Below are positions 1 through 8,211 of a stretch of DNA of 64,000 bases, in pieces (the stretch's first letter is position 1; each line of letters starts with the position of its first letter). The stretch lies in NCBI RefSeq assembly GCF_003342675.1, contig NZ_CP031149.1, forward strand, positions 1-64,000, written 5' to 3'. The position numbers were made by a program, and so were the translations under genes. Source of the stretch: Haloplanus rubicundus. GTDB lineage: Archaea; Halobacteriota; Halobacteria; Halobacteriales; Haloferacaceae. Below the pieces are notes generated by a model that saw only the letters and a program-made list of their open reading frames with translations, was not told the origin of the DNA and did no database searches.

Positions 1-2225
1 TGAGTTCTGGATCTCCTGAAGTAGATAACGAAAGTAGCTCATTAGACGGTCAGGAAGTACAGTCCGACTGGTGGACGACACTAACAAAACCACATGGTTT
101 CGTGTGGTACACAGCAGTTAGCGTTTCAACAGGTGGGGTAATTAGCATTGGGCTCGGAGGTGGTTCTTTCATACTATTAGGAATTGCATTACTTGCAATC
201 GGTGGGAGTATACTTGCGTTACTATCGCTTGCGACTGAATTACAACCGATATTTGTAAGTGACACTGTATCTACAAGACGACTATTCATAGTTGTTTCCA
301 GTAGTGTCGTCTTGATTATAGCTATTATTTTCAGCAGTAATATTTTCCAGTTGGGAGCAGAGCTAAACGAACGGATTGTTATTCTAACACTCGGGCTACA
401 GGCACTGTTCCTAACTGTCGATACTCGACCACCGGAGACATCACGTCGAGCGAGGGCAGTTTTGCTTGTTGGGAGCCACGGGGCGCTTCTAATGGCGTCG
501 ATTGATCTTTTGTATACTGAATCACAAGCGTTTGGCGGGACGCTGCTGCTGTATGTCGCTGGCTTCGCGTTCTTGTCTCTACATGCATTTTGGAGTCGGC
601 AGCGGCGGTCAGTTGTGTCTCCGCCACGACCGGTATCACGGCGTCGCTACTGGGAATCACTACTATTGGTGGCCATCATCACTGGTAGTATTGGCGCGGT
701 TACTATCGTATTTACAACACCGCCCTCAACCCTGCTACCACGCTCACTGGTAGGACGTCTTGGTACGGTCGTAATTGGCGAAGCCGGTGTAGTTGCACTT
801 GCAATACTAAGTGTGCCCGACTCTCCACCGCCAGTTCTGGCGATTCTAACGACGCCACGCTCAACAGTTTTTCAGCATGTCGTCGCAATACTCGTGCTGA
901 CTAACACATTGTTTTTAGGCGTTTCTTTGACCGTTCCACAGACATACACATGGATGCTAGCTGTGATACTTATTTTATTATTTGTCGGCGTCACACTCAA
1001 TTACTTGAGCGTTGGATACAACCTTTGGAATAAATTTACTACTTCGACTTCAGTAGGCGAGAGACCCGAAATGCCGCTTACTGTGGTTATCTCTGCATTC
1101 AACGAGGCAACCGTACTCCCTGAAACACTTAAGCACAACGTCAACGCCCTGCCTCAGGCTGAATTCTTACTTGTCCCGGCAGCAAGCTCAACAGACGGGA
1201 CACGCAAAATAATGAAAGAAATAAAAGCAGATTTTTCTCGTGATATTCGTATTGCTGAGGGAACTACCGGTTCAAAAGCGGGTGATCTTAATGAAGCATG
1301 GAATCATATCAATACATCATATGTTTTACTTTTAGATGCTGATGAGACAGTAGTGCCAGACTCGGTGGGCGCAGCATATCAGAGACTAAATCAACAATCG
1401 AATGTTGGTATCGTTCAAGGCCGGAAGCTGGCTGCATACCCGGATACGTCCGCGTTGTCGGGATTCGTAACAGTTGAACGCCAGCACAGCACGTGGATTG
1501 ACCATCCATTCATGTCAAGTATTCTTAATTCCGGGCACTTTGCGGGGTCGGCAGCAGTAATGAGGCGGGAGGTGGTTCCAGATGTCGGGGGTTTTGACCC
1601 CAATGCACTGACTGAGGACATCGAACTCTCTGTACGTCTCTATCTCGAGACCGATTGGGATCTCGTCTATGAGCCCGGGATGTTGGTCCGGGAACTGAAT
1701 CCAACCTCTTGGCTGTCGCTCCTCCGCCAGCGTGAGCGGTGGGCTCGGGGGTGGGCTCAAGTGGCGGTTAGTTATCTTGGAGATATTCTTAGACCTAATC
1801 GGGGGCTAGGTTGGCGCAGGCCTGCCGGGCTTGGCTGGGAGCTGTTTACTGCGGTCAGTTCACCAGTCTATACCCTGTTTCCGGCGCTAATCGTGTACTG
1901 GCTATTCGCGCCTGTGACACCTTCGTTAGTCATCAGCTCACTGATGTTCACTTTGTATTTGATCGTTGAGCGTCCGGTGTCCTTTGTGGTAGCTTCCTTT
2001 TTTGACCCTAAAATCCCGGCCCCGCAGAATATAAAAACGGTCGGTGCAGCACTCTTTCACAGCTACGCATGGATGATATTCGGCTGGATAATCCAGTTGC
2101 ATGCAATATACCTCCAACTGGCCGGAGCAACCGAGTCATGGGACGTGACAAAGAAGCAGTCAATCGACCCTGAATCAGGGGGTAGCCGGAGTCGCCAATT
2201 TTTCAAAATTCCGGACACGGAATGA
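1..2225 (+). CDS. Membrane glycosyltransferase, family 2 (5' end cut by one base)
   Basis: This is a polytopic membrane glycosyltransferase of the cellulose/chitin-synthase-like GT2 type, probably moving a sugar from a nucleotide or lipid donor at the cytoplasmic membrane. An N-terminal block of hydrophobic helices (roughly the first 330 residues) precedes a GT-A domain with VVISAFNEA, the metal-binding DADE motif, and QRERWARGW, which matches the QxxRW motif of processive enzymes. More membrane helices follow. The frame is open from base 3 and the preceding codon ends in TG at bases 1-2, so the true start is probably an NTG whose first base lies just outside the window. Substrate and product cannot be told. 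Only the far upstream context is missing. Confidence 0.85.
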   Translation, partial: SSGSPEVDNESSSLDGQEVQSDWWTTLTKPHGFVWYTAVSVSTGGVISIGLGGGSFILLGIALLAIGGSILALLSLATELQPIFVSDTVSTRRLFIVVSSSVVLIIAIIFSSNIFQLGAELNERIVILTLGLQALFLTVDTRPPETSRRARAVLLVGSHGALLMASIDLLYTESQAFGGTLLLYVAGFAFLSLHAFWSRQRRSVVSPPRPVSRRRYWESLLLVAIITGSIGAVTIVFTTPPSTLLPRSLVGRLGTVVIGEAGVVALAILSVPDSPPPVLAILTTPRSTVFQHVVAILVLTNTLFLGVSLTVPQTYTWMLAVILILLFVGVTLNYLSVGYNLWNKFTTSTSVGERPEMPLTVVISAFNEATVLPETLKHNVNALPQAEFLLVPAASSTDGTRKIMKEIKADFSRDIRIAEGTTGSKAGDLNEAWNHINTSYVLLLDADETVVPDSVGAAYQRLNQQSNVGIVQGRKLAAYPDTSALSGFVTVERQHSTWIDHPFMSSILNSGHFAGSAAVMRREVVPDVGGFDPNALTEDIELSVRLYLETDWDLVYEPGMLVRELNPTSWLSLLRQRERWARGWAQVAVSYLGDILRPNRGLGWRRPAGLGWELFTAVSSPVYTLFPALIVYWLFAPVTPSLVISSLMFTLYLIVERPVSFVVASFFDPKIPAPQNIKTVGAALFHSYAWMIFGWIIQLHAIYLQLAGATESWDVTKKQSIDPESGGSRSRQFFKIPDTE

Positions 2226-2276
2226 CATAGCAGGTATAATTCACTGGACTATATGATCTACATTAATACCTGAGTC

Positions 2277-2629
2277 TTATGCTGTATTGAATTGCGGTAC
2301 AAGATTCGGATCAACGCGCAGCAACGCCCGCCAGATGTACATTGCGTACCGATCGAGAGAGTGGTAGAACGTAATTGGATCGGGCGGTGCATCTAGGTTG
2401 AGGCCGAGTGGATCGCACACCGCCGGCATTAGACTCACCCTATCAGCGATTTCGGCGTAGCTGTGGCTTCTTTACAAGTACAGTGAGCGACGGTGTGGAC
2501 CTTGCGGGCAAGCCAGCCGGAGTTGGGCTTGCCCGCTCGCTTCCTCAACGCTTGTTTAGCTACGCGTAGTGCTGTCTCAATGAGGCCAAGCAACGCGACT
2601 CCGGTAATCGTCTTCTCAAGGTCGTTTCC
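2277..2629 (-). pseudogene. Decayed IS transposase N-terminal remnant (frameshifted)
   Basis: Two overlapping minus-strand frames together resemble the N-terminus of a haloarchaeal ISH-type (IS5-like) transposase. The first (2435-2629) reads KTITGVALLGLIETALRVA and continues to a stop. The second (2277-2471) picks up with YAEIADRVSLMPAVCDPLG and then TFYHSLDRYAMYIWRALLR. A frameshift near 2455-2470 and early stops break the gene, and the catalytic part is missing. Family assignment rests on remembered motif similarity. The rest of 2226-2743 shows no other gene. Confidence 0.6.
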
Positions 2630-2743
2630 TCAAACCATTACGGAGTAATCCTGCTGCTATCTTCCGCTTTCAATAGAGCCTGTTATAACAGCATTCTGCA
2701 CACGCGGCCTCTGAGCGCAATCCGCTGTGAGGGGTTGCTGAAG

Positions 2744-2959
2744 TCACGATCGCCATCCCTCACTCCGCTTCTGGCACTCATGATCCAGTATCCGTTCTGG
2801 GAGTCCCACACATTCACAGACAGGACACTCTGCAAGCGGTGTCAGTGGCAGGTCGTCACACTCGCGGATGGCAGCCCGGAGATGTGCTCGTACGTCTGGT
2901 GACTCTGCTCGCGTAAACGCCTGCACGAGATGCATTCGGAGTCGCTCACGAGCAGTCAT
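2744..2959 (-). CDS. Small zinc-finger protein
   Basis: A 71-residue protein with a helical, charged N-terminal half and a C-terminal treble-clef-like motif CPVCECVGLPERILDHEC, giving a C-x2-C and H-x-C ligand set. Small proteins with CPxC...GLPERI...H are common on haloarchaeal plasmids, but their function is not known to me. A good Shine-Dalgarno (GGAGG) lies 6 bases before the ATG. A 15-codon frame at 2956-3003 ends with a TGA that overlaps this ATG (ATGA), so translation may be coupled to a mini-ORF. DNA or RNA binding is plausible but not shown. Confidence 0.6.
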   Translation of the reverse strand: MTARERLRMHLVQAFTRAESPDVRAHLRAAIRECDDLPLTPLAECPVCECVGLPERILDHECQKRSEGWRS

Positions 2960-3166
2960 TCGGCCTCCTGGTTCGCCTCATCGCACTCCCCTTGAGCCAT
3001 CATCGTATTTGAATGTTCGACCGCTACTCATCTCGGCCTCCTGAGTGAAATTCTGTGAGTCATTTCGTGGGGCAATTGCTGCTTGCGTCCATCGTCTAAC
3101 AATATCGCCACGCCCGCGTGATTCGCCGGACGCAAGTGGCAAAGAGACGGATCCCACCCTCTCAGA

Positions 3167-4732
3167 TCAGGTCACGCTCTCGATGTCGTCGAGGCAACGC
3201 TGAACCCGGTCCTGAAGTCGCTGCGCATCGCCATCACTGAGATCGGCTTCTGAATCCACCGTGATACCCGGGATATCGACGATATCATCGAGTGCGTCCG
3301 AAAGTGTCTGTTGGCCTTCAGGAAGCACACGTTCGTCGGGTTCGTCCGTCTGCCGGTCGTGTTCTTGCATCGCGAGTTGAATCATCATCGCCGGCTTGCG
3401 AAGCAACTCACCAGCCACCTCGGTATACTCCTGATAGGTGTCAGATGCCCAGGACCCTTCGTACTGGTCGAGCAGGGCGATCAGCAAGGAGAACTGGAGG
3501 TTATACACGGTAGGGCGTGACGACAGCGAAGCGATAGACGTTGCCCGGTCCGCGGCAGCCACAGCGTACCTGTTGGCGATCCCCCAGTAAGTGTAGCAGT
3601 CTTCGACGGAGAAAGGGAGGTCCTCAAAGTCGTACGCGATGGCCCGTGTCCGACGAATAGCGGTATCGACATCGATCATCCGAGTGTCGATGTCGTCGTA
3701 GATAGAGCGCCACCACTCGCTAATCGGGACGCGGCCCTGACTGCGTTCGTGATCGGCATTCGTCGCTTTCCCGTAGTGCCGCCGTGTGTACCGTTCGCCC
3801 ATATCGGGAAGGACGGTCCCGCTGTCGGGGAAGAAGAGGATAGGTCGCGCCCAGAGCGTCTGCGTGCCTCGGAAGTCGTACCCGGTCTGGAAGCCGCCGT
3901 AGATGATGGTCTCCGATCCTTCCTCGTCTTTGTTGGAGTTCTCATCGGAGTCGCTATCATTACTGACAGCGATGGTGATGCCGTCTTCTTCGACGTCGTC
4001 TTCGATGTCCTCCTGATCGCCGGACACGACGTTGCGAAGGCTCGGGCAGATGACGACCATCTTGAGCAAACCGCCCCAGTCACGGTAGGACACCCACCCG
4101 AAGGGATTGGTTTCACCACGCTGCTGGAGCGCACTGATGATCGGGAGATACGCCTCCTGTGGGTTGATGATGGAGTACGAATCCGAAGCGATCTGCCACC
4201 GGAATTTTACATCGTAGCCGAGCGCGTTCAACGCCTTTCGGCGGTCGTCGACGATGTCTTGATGATCATAGACACGCACGACTGCGTCGGCCTCACTCGC
4301 GGCGGCAAGGTCTTCGATCGAACTTCCGGTATAGGATTCGAGTGCGTCAACGTCGAGGCCATGTACACGGCGGATGGCTGCGGTGTCGACACGCCCGGAC
4401 GTCTCGACGAAGTCGTTGGTCGCCCAGAGCTCACCGGAGCTCGCCTTCGGAAGTACTTTGATGATGTCCTTGAACGAGCGGGAGGTCTCTGGTGAACACC
4501 GGGTTTCCGGTGGAACCTCGTCGGGATACTCCTGGGGGTCGTTCTCAGTGAGGCCGACGAATTTGCGGTCTGTCTCTCGAGTTAACAGATCGGCAAGCGG
4601 AAGCGCCGGGCGGTCGGTGTCGGTGCGACTGTCGTTGGTATCGTTCTCGTCCCCGCTGGTGTTCTCGGTCTCGTTCGAGCTGGAATCGGGGGAGCGAGGC
4701 TGACTGGAGCTGGAGTTTGCTTGTGCTGACAT
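3167..4732 (-). CDS. Hypothetical acidic plasmid protein
   Basis: A 521-residue soluble, acidic protein that I do not recognise. The start at 4732 is preferred over an upstream ATG at 4825: the extra 31 residues are basic and unlike the rest, while GAGG precedes the 4732 ATG and a Ser/Asn/Asp-rich haloarchaeal tail follows. The middle part (about residues 80-330) looks globular, with FKDIIKVLPKASSGELWATN and a WVSYRDWGGLLKMVVICPS segment, interrupted by an Asp/Glu-rich loop. No membrane helices or catalytic motif are evident. It lies downstream of a long leader and reads in the same direction as the PCNA operon. Confidence 0.75.
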   Translation of the reverse strand: MSAQANSSSSQPRSPDSSSNETENTSGDENDTNDSRTDTDRPALPLADLLTRETDRKFVGLTENDPQEYPDEVPPETRCSPETSRSFKDIIKVLPKASSGELWATNDFVETSGRVDTAAIRRVHGLDVDALESYTGSSIEDLAAASEADAVVRVYDHQDIVDDRRKALNALGYDVKFRWQIASDSYSIINPQEAYLPIISALQQRGETNPFGWVSYRDWGGLLKMVVICPSLRNVVSGDQEDIEDDVEEDGITIAVSNDSDSDENSNKDEEGSETIIYGGFQTGYDFRGTQTLWARPILFFPDSGTVLPDMGERYTRRHYGKATNADHERSQGRVPISEWWRSIYDDIDTRMIDVDTAIRRTRAIAYDFEDLPFSVEDCYTYWGIANRYAVAAADRATSIASLSSRPTVYNLQFSLLIALLDQYEGSWASDTYQEYTEVAGELLRKPAMMIQLAMQEHDRQTDEPDERVLPEGQQTLSDALDDIVDIPGITVDSEADLSDGDAQRLQDRVQRCLDDIESVT

Positions 4733-5127
4733 AGGTGAGTCCTCTATATTGAAAGTGCCGTGAGCGGGAGAACGCACACGGCTAGGAGACCGGAGAACAC
4801 GCAGAAATAACATGAGACGAGACAAGCGATGCCACGCGAGTGGGGTTTGTCGGACGGTGCTACGGTTGCGAAGAGGGAGTAGGGAGTGGAGAACCTCTCA
4901 CGAGATAAGAGATGAAAGGTGGGGGCAGTGGAGAGCCCGGACAGAACCCGTCCCGGTTGTCGCCGATCGACGCGCGGAACGGTTGGAGTGTTCTGTTCGG
5001 ACATCTGCCCCCACCGAACAGGGGGGGACAAACGGGCGAAGGGAAAGTTGGACCTGCCAGACATCGTGTGAGCTGGCCTCGGCAAGAGCGCGAAAGTCAG
5101 ACCGGCGGTCACGAAGACCACAGTACG
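4733..5127. other. Intergenic region, probable long leader
   Basis: About 395 bases without a convincing gene lie between the DUF6166-like gene and the 521-residue protein. The frames here give basic, low-complexity products unlike haloarchaeal proteins. A G/C hairpin at 5007-5034 resembles the recurrent leader element described in the findings, and may mark the transcript start region of the gene ending at 3167. Confidence 0.4.
5007..5034 (-). promoter_or_regulatory. Recurrent G/C hairpin leader, copy 1 (weak)
   Basis: Read on the minus strand: GTTTGT followed by a C7 run, a short loop and GGTGGGGG. It is a weaker match to the shared leader, about 275 bases upstream of the gene starting at 4732. 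Confidence 0.35.
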
Positions 5128-6006
5128 TTACTCATCCCCGCCGCCAAGGGCACCTCTGAACGTCTGCTGTGCGGTGTCGCCCCGAGATTTGGGCATCTCT
5201 GAGAGAGACATTTCACGGCTGTCGTGCTCGGGGATGAACGTCTCACCGCCGAAGTACTGGACGAAGCCGGCGCGAGCGTTCCGGATTTTCTTCGCGGATG
5301 CGTCGCTGATACCCGTGAGCTGGGAGTGATTACGCCCGTAGTAGACCCAGGCTGCAAGTTCGCCCATCGAGTCAAACTGGTTGACGAGTGTCCCACGAGC
5401 GTTTGTGGGTATGTCGAGACCCTGGATTCGGTAGAGTGTCCCCGAAGCGACGGCGTCGCTGGCAGGATCTTCCTCACCGTTCCAGATGGCGTTGAGCCGT
5501 TGGAGGTTCTCGCGGCGATTCCCCGACTGCCACAGGACCTCCTCGTACTTCTTGGCGAGGGCGATCTCCTCGGCGTACGTGATAGATTCGAGGTCGGTAT
5601 CCTCGAGATCGGGAGCATCTCGGGGGCTGGAAGCAGTATTTCCGGGGTAGTCGCGACCGTCGATGGCCTTGACGTATTCCTTTGAGCGGTAGTCCTGGCT
5701 TTTGATTTCCCAGGTGTCCTCGGTCAGTTCGCGCCGGACGAAGTTCTCCGCGAATAGATAGTAGTGTTCGACGGCATGGTCCACGCCTCTGAGCGGGGCG
5801 AGCAGGGCGATCGCGAGTTGGCAGGCTTTCTCGTCGGAGGCGTCAGGCCCCCAGTCGAATCCGCCGGGAGCGACTCGGTGGACGAACAGATGCTTGTCGA
5901 GCAGGTCATCTCCGGCGTAGACGAAGTTTCCGCCAACGCCGCGTTCGCCTCGATACGTTTTGTGCTTCCATTTTGTTTTTCTGGAGTAGTCGGTTTTTGC
6001 TAGCAT
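5128..6006 (-). CDS. DUF6166-like hypothetical protein
   Basis: A 292-residue soluble protein. Residues about 18-75 (YRGERGVGGNFVYAGDD then FDWGPDASDEKACQLAIALL) resemble the DUF6166 family of small plasmid and phage proteins, whose role is unknown. The centre is acidic and charged. Near residue 235, TGISDASAKKIRNARAGF has a helix-hairpin-helix flavour, hinting at nucleic-acid contact. It is the last gene of the run 8076 to 5128, and starts 21 bases after the previous gene. The DUF assignment is from memory of the motif. Confidence 0.65.
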   Translation of the reverse strand: MLAKTDYSRKTKWKHKTYRGERGVGGNFVYAGDDLLDKHLFVHRVAPGGFDWGPDASDEKACQLAIALLAPLRGVDHAVEHYYLFAENFVRRELTEDTWEIKSQDYRSKEYVKAIDGRDYPGNTASSPRDAPDLEDTDLESITYAEEIALAKKYEEVLWQSGNRRENLQRLNAIWNGEEDPASDAVASGTLYRIQGLDIPTNARGTLVNQFDSMGELAAWVYYGRNHSQLTGISDASAKKIRNARAGFVQYFGGETFIPEHDSREMSLSEMPKSRGDTAQQTFRGALGGGDE

Positions 6007-6027
6007 GAGAGTGAGTCTGGAGGTGGG

Positions 6028-6360
6028 TTACCCGCCAGCGGATTGGTGGGTCTGCGACGGGTCCGAAGTGGGTTGTGCCTCGGTCGGTGGTGTGAGATGC
6101 GGTTGTGTCTGTTCGCTCGTCGGTGCGTATTCATCTGGACTGGTCGGGGCCGACGGCGAGCCGCGCGAATTGTAAATCAGGTACTCGTCCTCATCGGCGA
6201 GCAACTCGGGGACGCAGAACGCACAGCCGGCGTAGTCGTCGGGCCAACTGTCGAGTCGATAGAACGAGTGTGTCCCCCAGCCACAATATGGACACTTCTG
6301 CTGGTCATCAGTCTGTGTCTCGATAATCGAGAGCGGAGCCGCGTAGCGTCCTGGAGACAT
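6028..6360 (-). CDS. Small zinc-ribbon hypothetical protein
   Basis: A 110-residue protein with CPYCGWGTHSFYRLDSW and, about 20 residues on, CAFCVPELLA. The two CxxC pairs would form one zinc site. The C-terminal third is a disordered Pro/Thr/Ser/Gln-rich tail. Gaps of 11 and 21 bases to its neighbours suggest co-transcription with the PCNA gene. Function is unknown. Confidence 0.6.
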   Translation of the reverse strand: MSPGRYAAPLSIIETQTDDQQKCPYCGWGTHSFYRLDSWPDDYAGCAFCVPELLADEDEYLIYNSRGSPSAPTSPDEYAPTSEQTQPHLTPPTEAQPTSDPSQTHQSAGG

Positions 6361-6371
6361 CGATCGAGTAC

Positions 6372-6626
6372 CTACCCGAGAGCTATTTCGTCGCTGGTGG
6401 TGGGGTCAGCCTCGACGTGCGTCTCGACGGTCGTCTCGCCATTCTCCGTGGCGAGACTGAGATCGATTCCGTGTTCGCCGATGGGAGTCTCTGGTTCGTT
6501 CGGGTGAAACACACGGACAGTGAGTGCGTCTTCGTGGGCGCAGTGGTCGACTGTGACGATGAATGTCTCGCCGAGTCTGACATCGGCGTAGGTTTCGCCG
6601 TCGCTAAGGGCGGTTAGCGTTGTCAT
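6372..6626 (-). CDS. Small hypothetical beta-rich protein
   Basis: An 84-residue acidic protein predicted to be mostly beta strand (YADVRLGETFIVTVDHCAHE, then LTVRVFHPNE). No family is recognised. It begins 9 bases after the PCNA stop and ends 11 bases before the zinc-ribbon gene, so it is almost certainly part of the same transcript. Confidence 0.55.
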   Translation of the reverse strand: MTTLTALSDGETYADVRLGETFIVTVDHCAHEDALTVRVFHPNEPETPIGEHGIDLSLATENGETTVETHVEADPTTSDEIALG

Positions 6627-6635
6627 GCGTGTTGG

Positions 6636-7652
6636 TCAGTCAGACCGGATTCGCGGAGCGACCATCGAGAGGATCTCGCATTCACCGTCTGCGAACTCGT
6701 ACTCGATCATCATGGGGAAGTCCGTGCCGAAGGTGATGCTGATCTCGGCTCCCTTCGGGAGTTTCCGTGAGATATCCTTCACGTAGTCCAGTGAGAACAG
6801 CGCCTCCGCGTCAACGGCGGTTATCGCGATGTATTCCTCCTCGGTAAGTTCCAGGGACACGTCGTCGGTGTCACCTTGGGCTTCGATGAAGACGGCCTGC
6901 TCGGTCTCGTCACAACGGATTTGGATGTGGTCGGAGACCATATCAGCTGCTTTCACCCCCCGCCTGATCTGCGATTCATCGACAATGAACGACGCGGGGA
7001 GATCCATGTCCGGAATTTCGGGTTCCGACCTGATGCTGTCGGGGTCGATACACGCCATCGTGAACTCGACGCCATCGATGTAGATGACGAGTTTGAACGT
7101 ATGCGTGTCGAACGAGAGTTCGACGAGATCATCCTTCTTCGCCAGTTTTAGGACTTCCTCGAGACGTTCGAGATTGAGGCCCAGAACACCCTCGGAGGCG
7201 TCGTAGGACTCGAAAGCCCCTGCGGACAGCACACCGTCGTCCATCGCGACGTTTGCGGGATCGACCGCACGGACCTGAATGCCATCAGGCTCAACATTGA
7301 ACTTCGCCTCGTCGACGATGGCGCGAAGCGTACCGACGAACTCCTTGATGTCACCGCCCATGATGGCGGCCTGGAACTGGCTCGGCGGTCCGGTGCCGAC
7401 ATCGGCCTCTTCTTCTGCGTCTTCCTCGACGTCCTCGTCGGCTTCACCGTCGGTGTTGGATTCTTGCTCCGGTTCAGAATCTGGTTCCGATTCCAGATCT
7501 GGTTCGGGCTCGCCTTTGGGTTGGGTATTTTCAGCGGTTTCTGCGGTAGTCGCGTCGTCGACATCCATCTCAGATTCGACGTCTGAGGATCCGTCGTCGG
7601 GTGTGGTCGCTGGCTGTGCGTCCGCGCTTTCGGATTCGGTGTTGGTACTCAT
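6636..7652 (-). CDS. pcn: DNA polymerase sliding clamp (PCNA) with acidic N-terminal extension
   Basis: The sliding clamp encircles DNA as a trimer and tethers polymerases, ligase and nucleases. The clamp occupies about residues 92-338 and matches archaeal PCNA along its length: FQAAIMGGDIKEFVGTLRAI, GIQVRAVDPANVAM, the FDTHTFKLVIYI strand region, and a C-terminal MVAPRIRSD where canonical clamps end in a similar tail. Ahead of it are about 90 extra residues, almost all Asp, Glu, Ser and Thr, which is not usual for PCNA. The ATG overlaps the stop of an upstream 62-codon frame (ATGA). As a plasmid copy it probably serves the element's own replication; whether it replaces or mixes with the host clamp is not known. 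Confidence 0.93.
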   Translation of the reverse strand: MSTNTESESADAQPATTPDDGSSDVESEMDVDDATTAETAENTQPKGEPEPDLESEPDSEPEQESNTDGEADEDVEEDAEEEADVGTGPPSQFQAAIMGGDIKEFVGTLRAIVDEAKFNVEPDGIQVRAVDPANVAMDDGVLSAGAFESYDASEGVLGLNLERLEEVLKLAKKDDLVELSFDTHTFKLVIYIDGVEFTMACIDPDSIRSEPEIPDMDLPASFIVDESQIRRGVKAADMVSDHIQIRCDETEQAVFIEAQGDTDDVSLELTEEEYIAITAVDAEALFSLDYVKDISRKLPKGAEISITFGTDFPMMIEYEFADGECEILSMVAPRIRSD

Positions 7653-7837
7653 GTTTGAGTGGAGTCGTGGTCGCGATACTGTCGGTGATCAAGCTGCTCA
7701 CGAAGGGAGAAAATCGAACCAATAATAGTAATAATAACGGTAATACCGTTATGAACGGTAACCGCCATGAACTCTTCTACCTCCCCCATCCCCGTGGGGA
7801 GGGCAAAACCGAGCATGGTGGTCGCGATCTCGGTCAC
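7649..7837 (-). CDS. Small putative membrane protein coupled to PCNA
   Basis: A 62-codon frame starting with GTG. The GTG overlaps the previous gene's stop (GTGA), and its own TGA overlaps the PCNA ATG (ATGA). One hydrophobic segment, AVTVHNGITVIITIIGSIF, could cross the membrane, followed by a basic tail. The tight overlaps on both sides favour a real gene. Against this, one copy of the recurrent leader hairpin (7781-7815) lies inside the frame, so part of this stretch may instead be the PCNA leader. Confidence 0.45.
   Translation of the reverse strand: MTEIATTMLGFALPTGMGEVEEFMAVTVHNGITVIITIIGSIFSLREQLDHRQYRDHDSTQT
7781..7815 (-). promoter_or_regulatory. Recurrent G/C hairpin leader, copy 2 (PCNA)
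   Basis: On the minus strand it reads GGTTTTGCCCTCCCC, ACG, GGGGATGGGGGAGG. It lies about 130 bases upstream of the PCNA start and matches the element found before other minus-strand genes. Confidence 0.55.
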
Positions 7838-8076
7838 TCGGGGAAGTCGATAACGTCGGGGTTGATCGAAAGCTCCCTGGCGACGCGGTCGAGTTCGACA
7901 TCGTCGAGAGCGATTTTGATGAGCCCCTCGAGTGCATCGTCGTAGGCTTGCTGTACTTCACTCTGGTTCGAGGCAGCGTCGAGGCGCTGCTGGAGTGCGG
8001 TCTGGAAGCGATTCGCTGCACGGTGGCGTGCGAGTGAGCACATTTCGAGTTCCCCCACCGTCTCGGGGTGCGACAA
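7834..8076 (-). CDS. Small helical hypothetical protein
   Basis: An 80-residue acidic, helical protein (ANRFQTALQQRLDAASNQSE) of unknown function at the head of the PCNA operon. The first possible start is TTG at 8076 and has no Shine-Dalgarno. An internal GTG and the ATG in LEMCSL are alternatives, so the N-terminus is uncertain. Its stop overlaps the GTG of the next frame. An inverted-repeat element lies 40 bases upstream. Confidence 0.55.
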   Translation of the reverse strand: MSHPETVGELEMCSLARHRAANRFQTALQQRLDAASNQSEVQQAYDDALEGLIKIALDDVELDRVARELSINPDVIDFPE

Positions 8077-8115
8077 ACGAGCGGGGGGTCGCAGGTGCCG
8101 CGTCCCGAGTGTTAG

Positions 8116-8161
8116 TCCTACGTAACGATTCGGATGGTGCGATTAGGACTGTTACGTAGGA
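8116..8161 (-). promoter_or_regulatory. 11-bp perfect inverted repeat upstream of the PCNA operon
   Basis: TCCTACGTAAC at 8116-8126 is repeated as its exact inverse at 8151-8161, with a 24-base loop. A closely related element occurs at 32254-32300. Each lies 40-46 bases from a possible start codon on its downstream side, so an operator or structured leader is likely. Confidence 0.5.
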
Positions 8162-8211
8162 AGCGAGAACGCCGCCCGAACCGTCTCGCCGCCCGCCGTG
8201 TTCCCACATCC

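Noticed and set aside
3749-4495. Plus-strand frame of 248 codons
   Set aside because: Shadow of the acidic 521-residue minus-strand gene; no supporting start signal.
4744-5121. Minus-strand frame of 125 codons before the 521-residue gene
   Set aside because: Composition is not haloarchaeal (few acidic residues, Cys-rich end) and it covers a leader hairpin.
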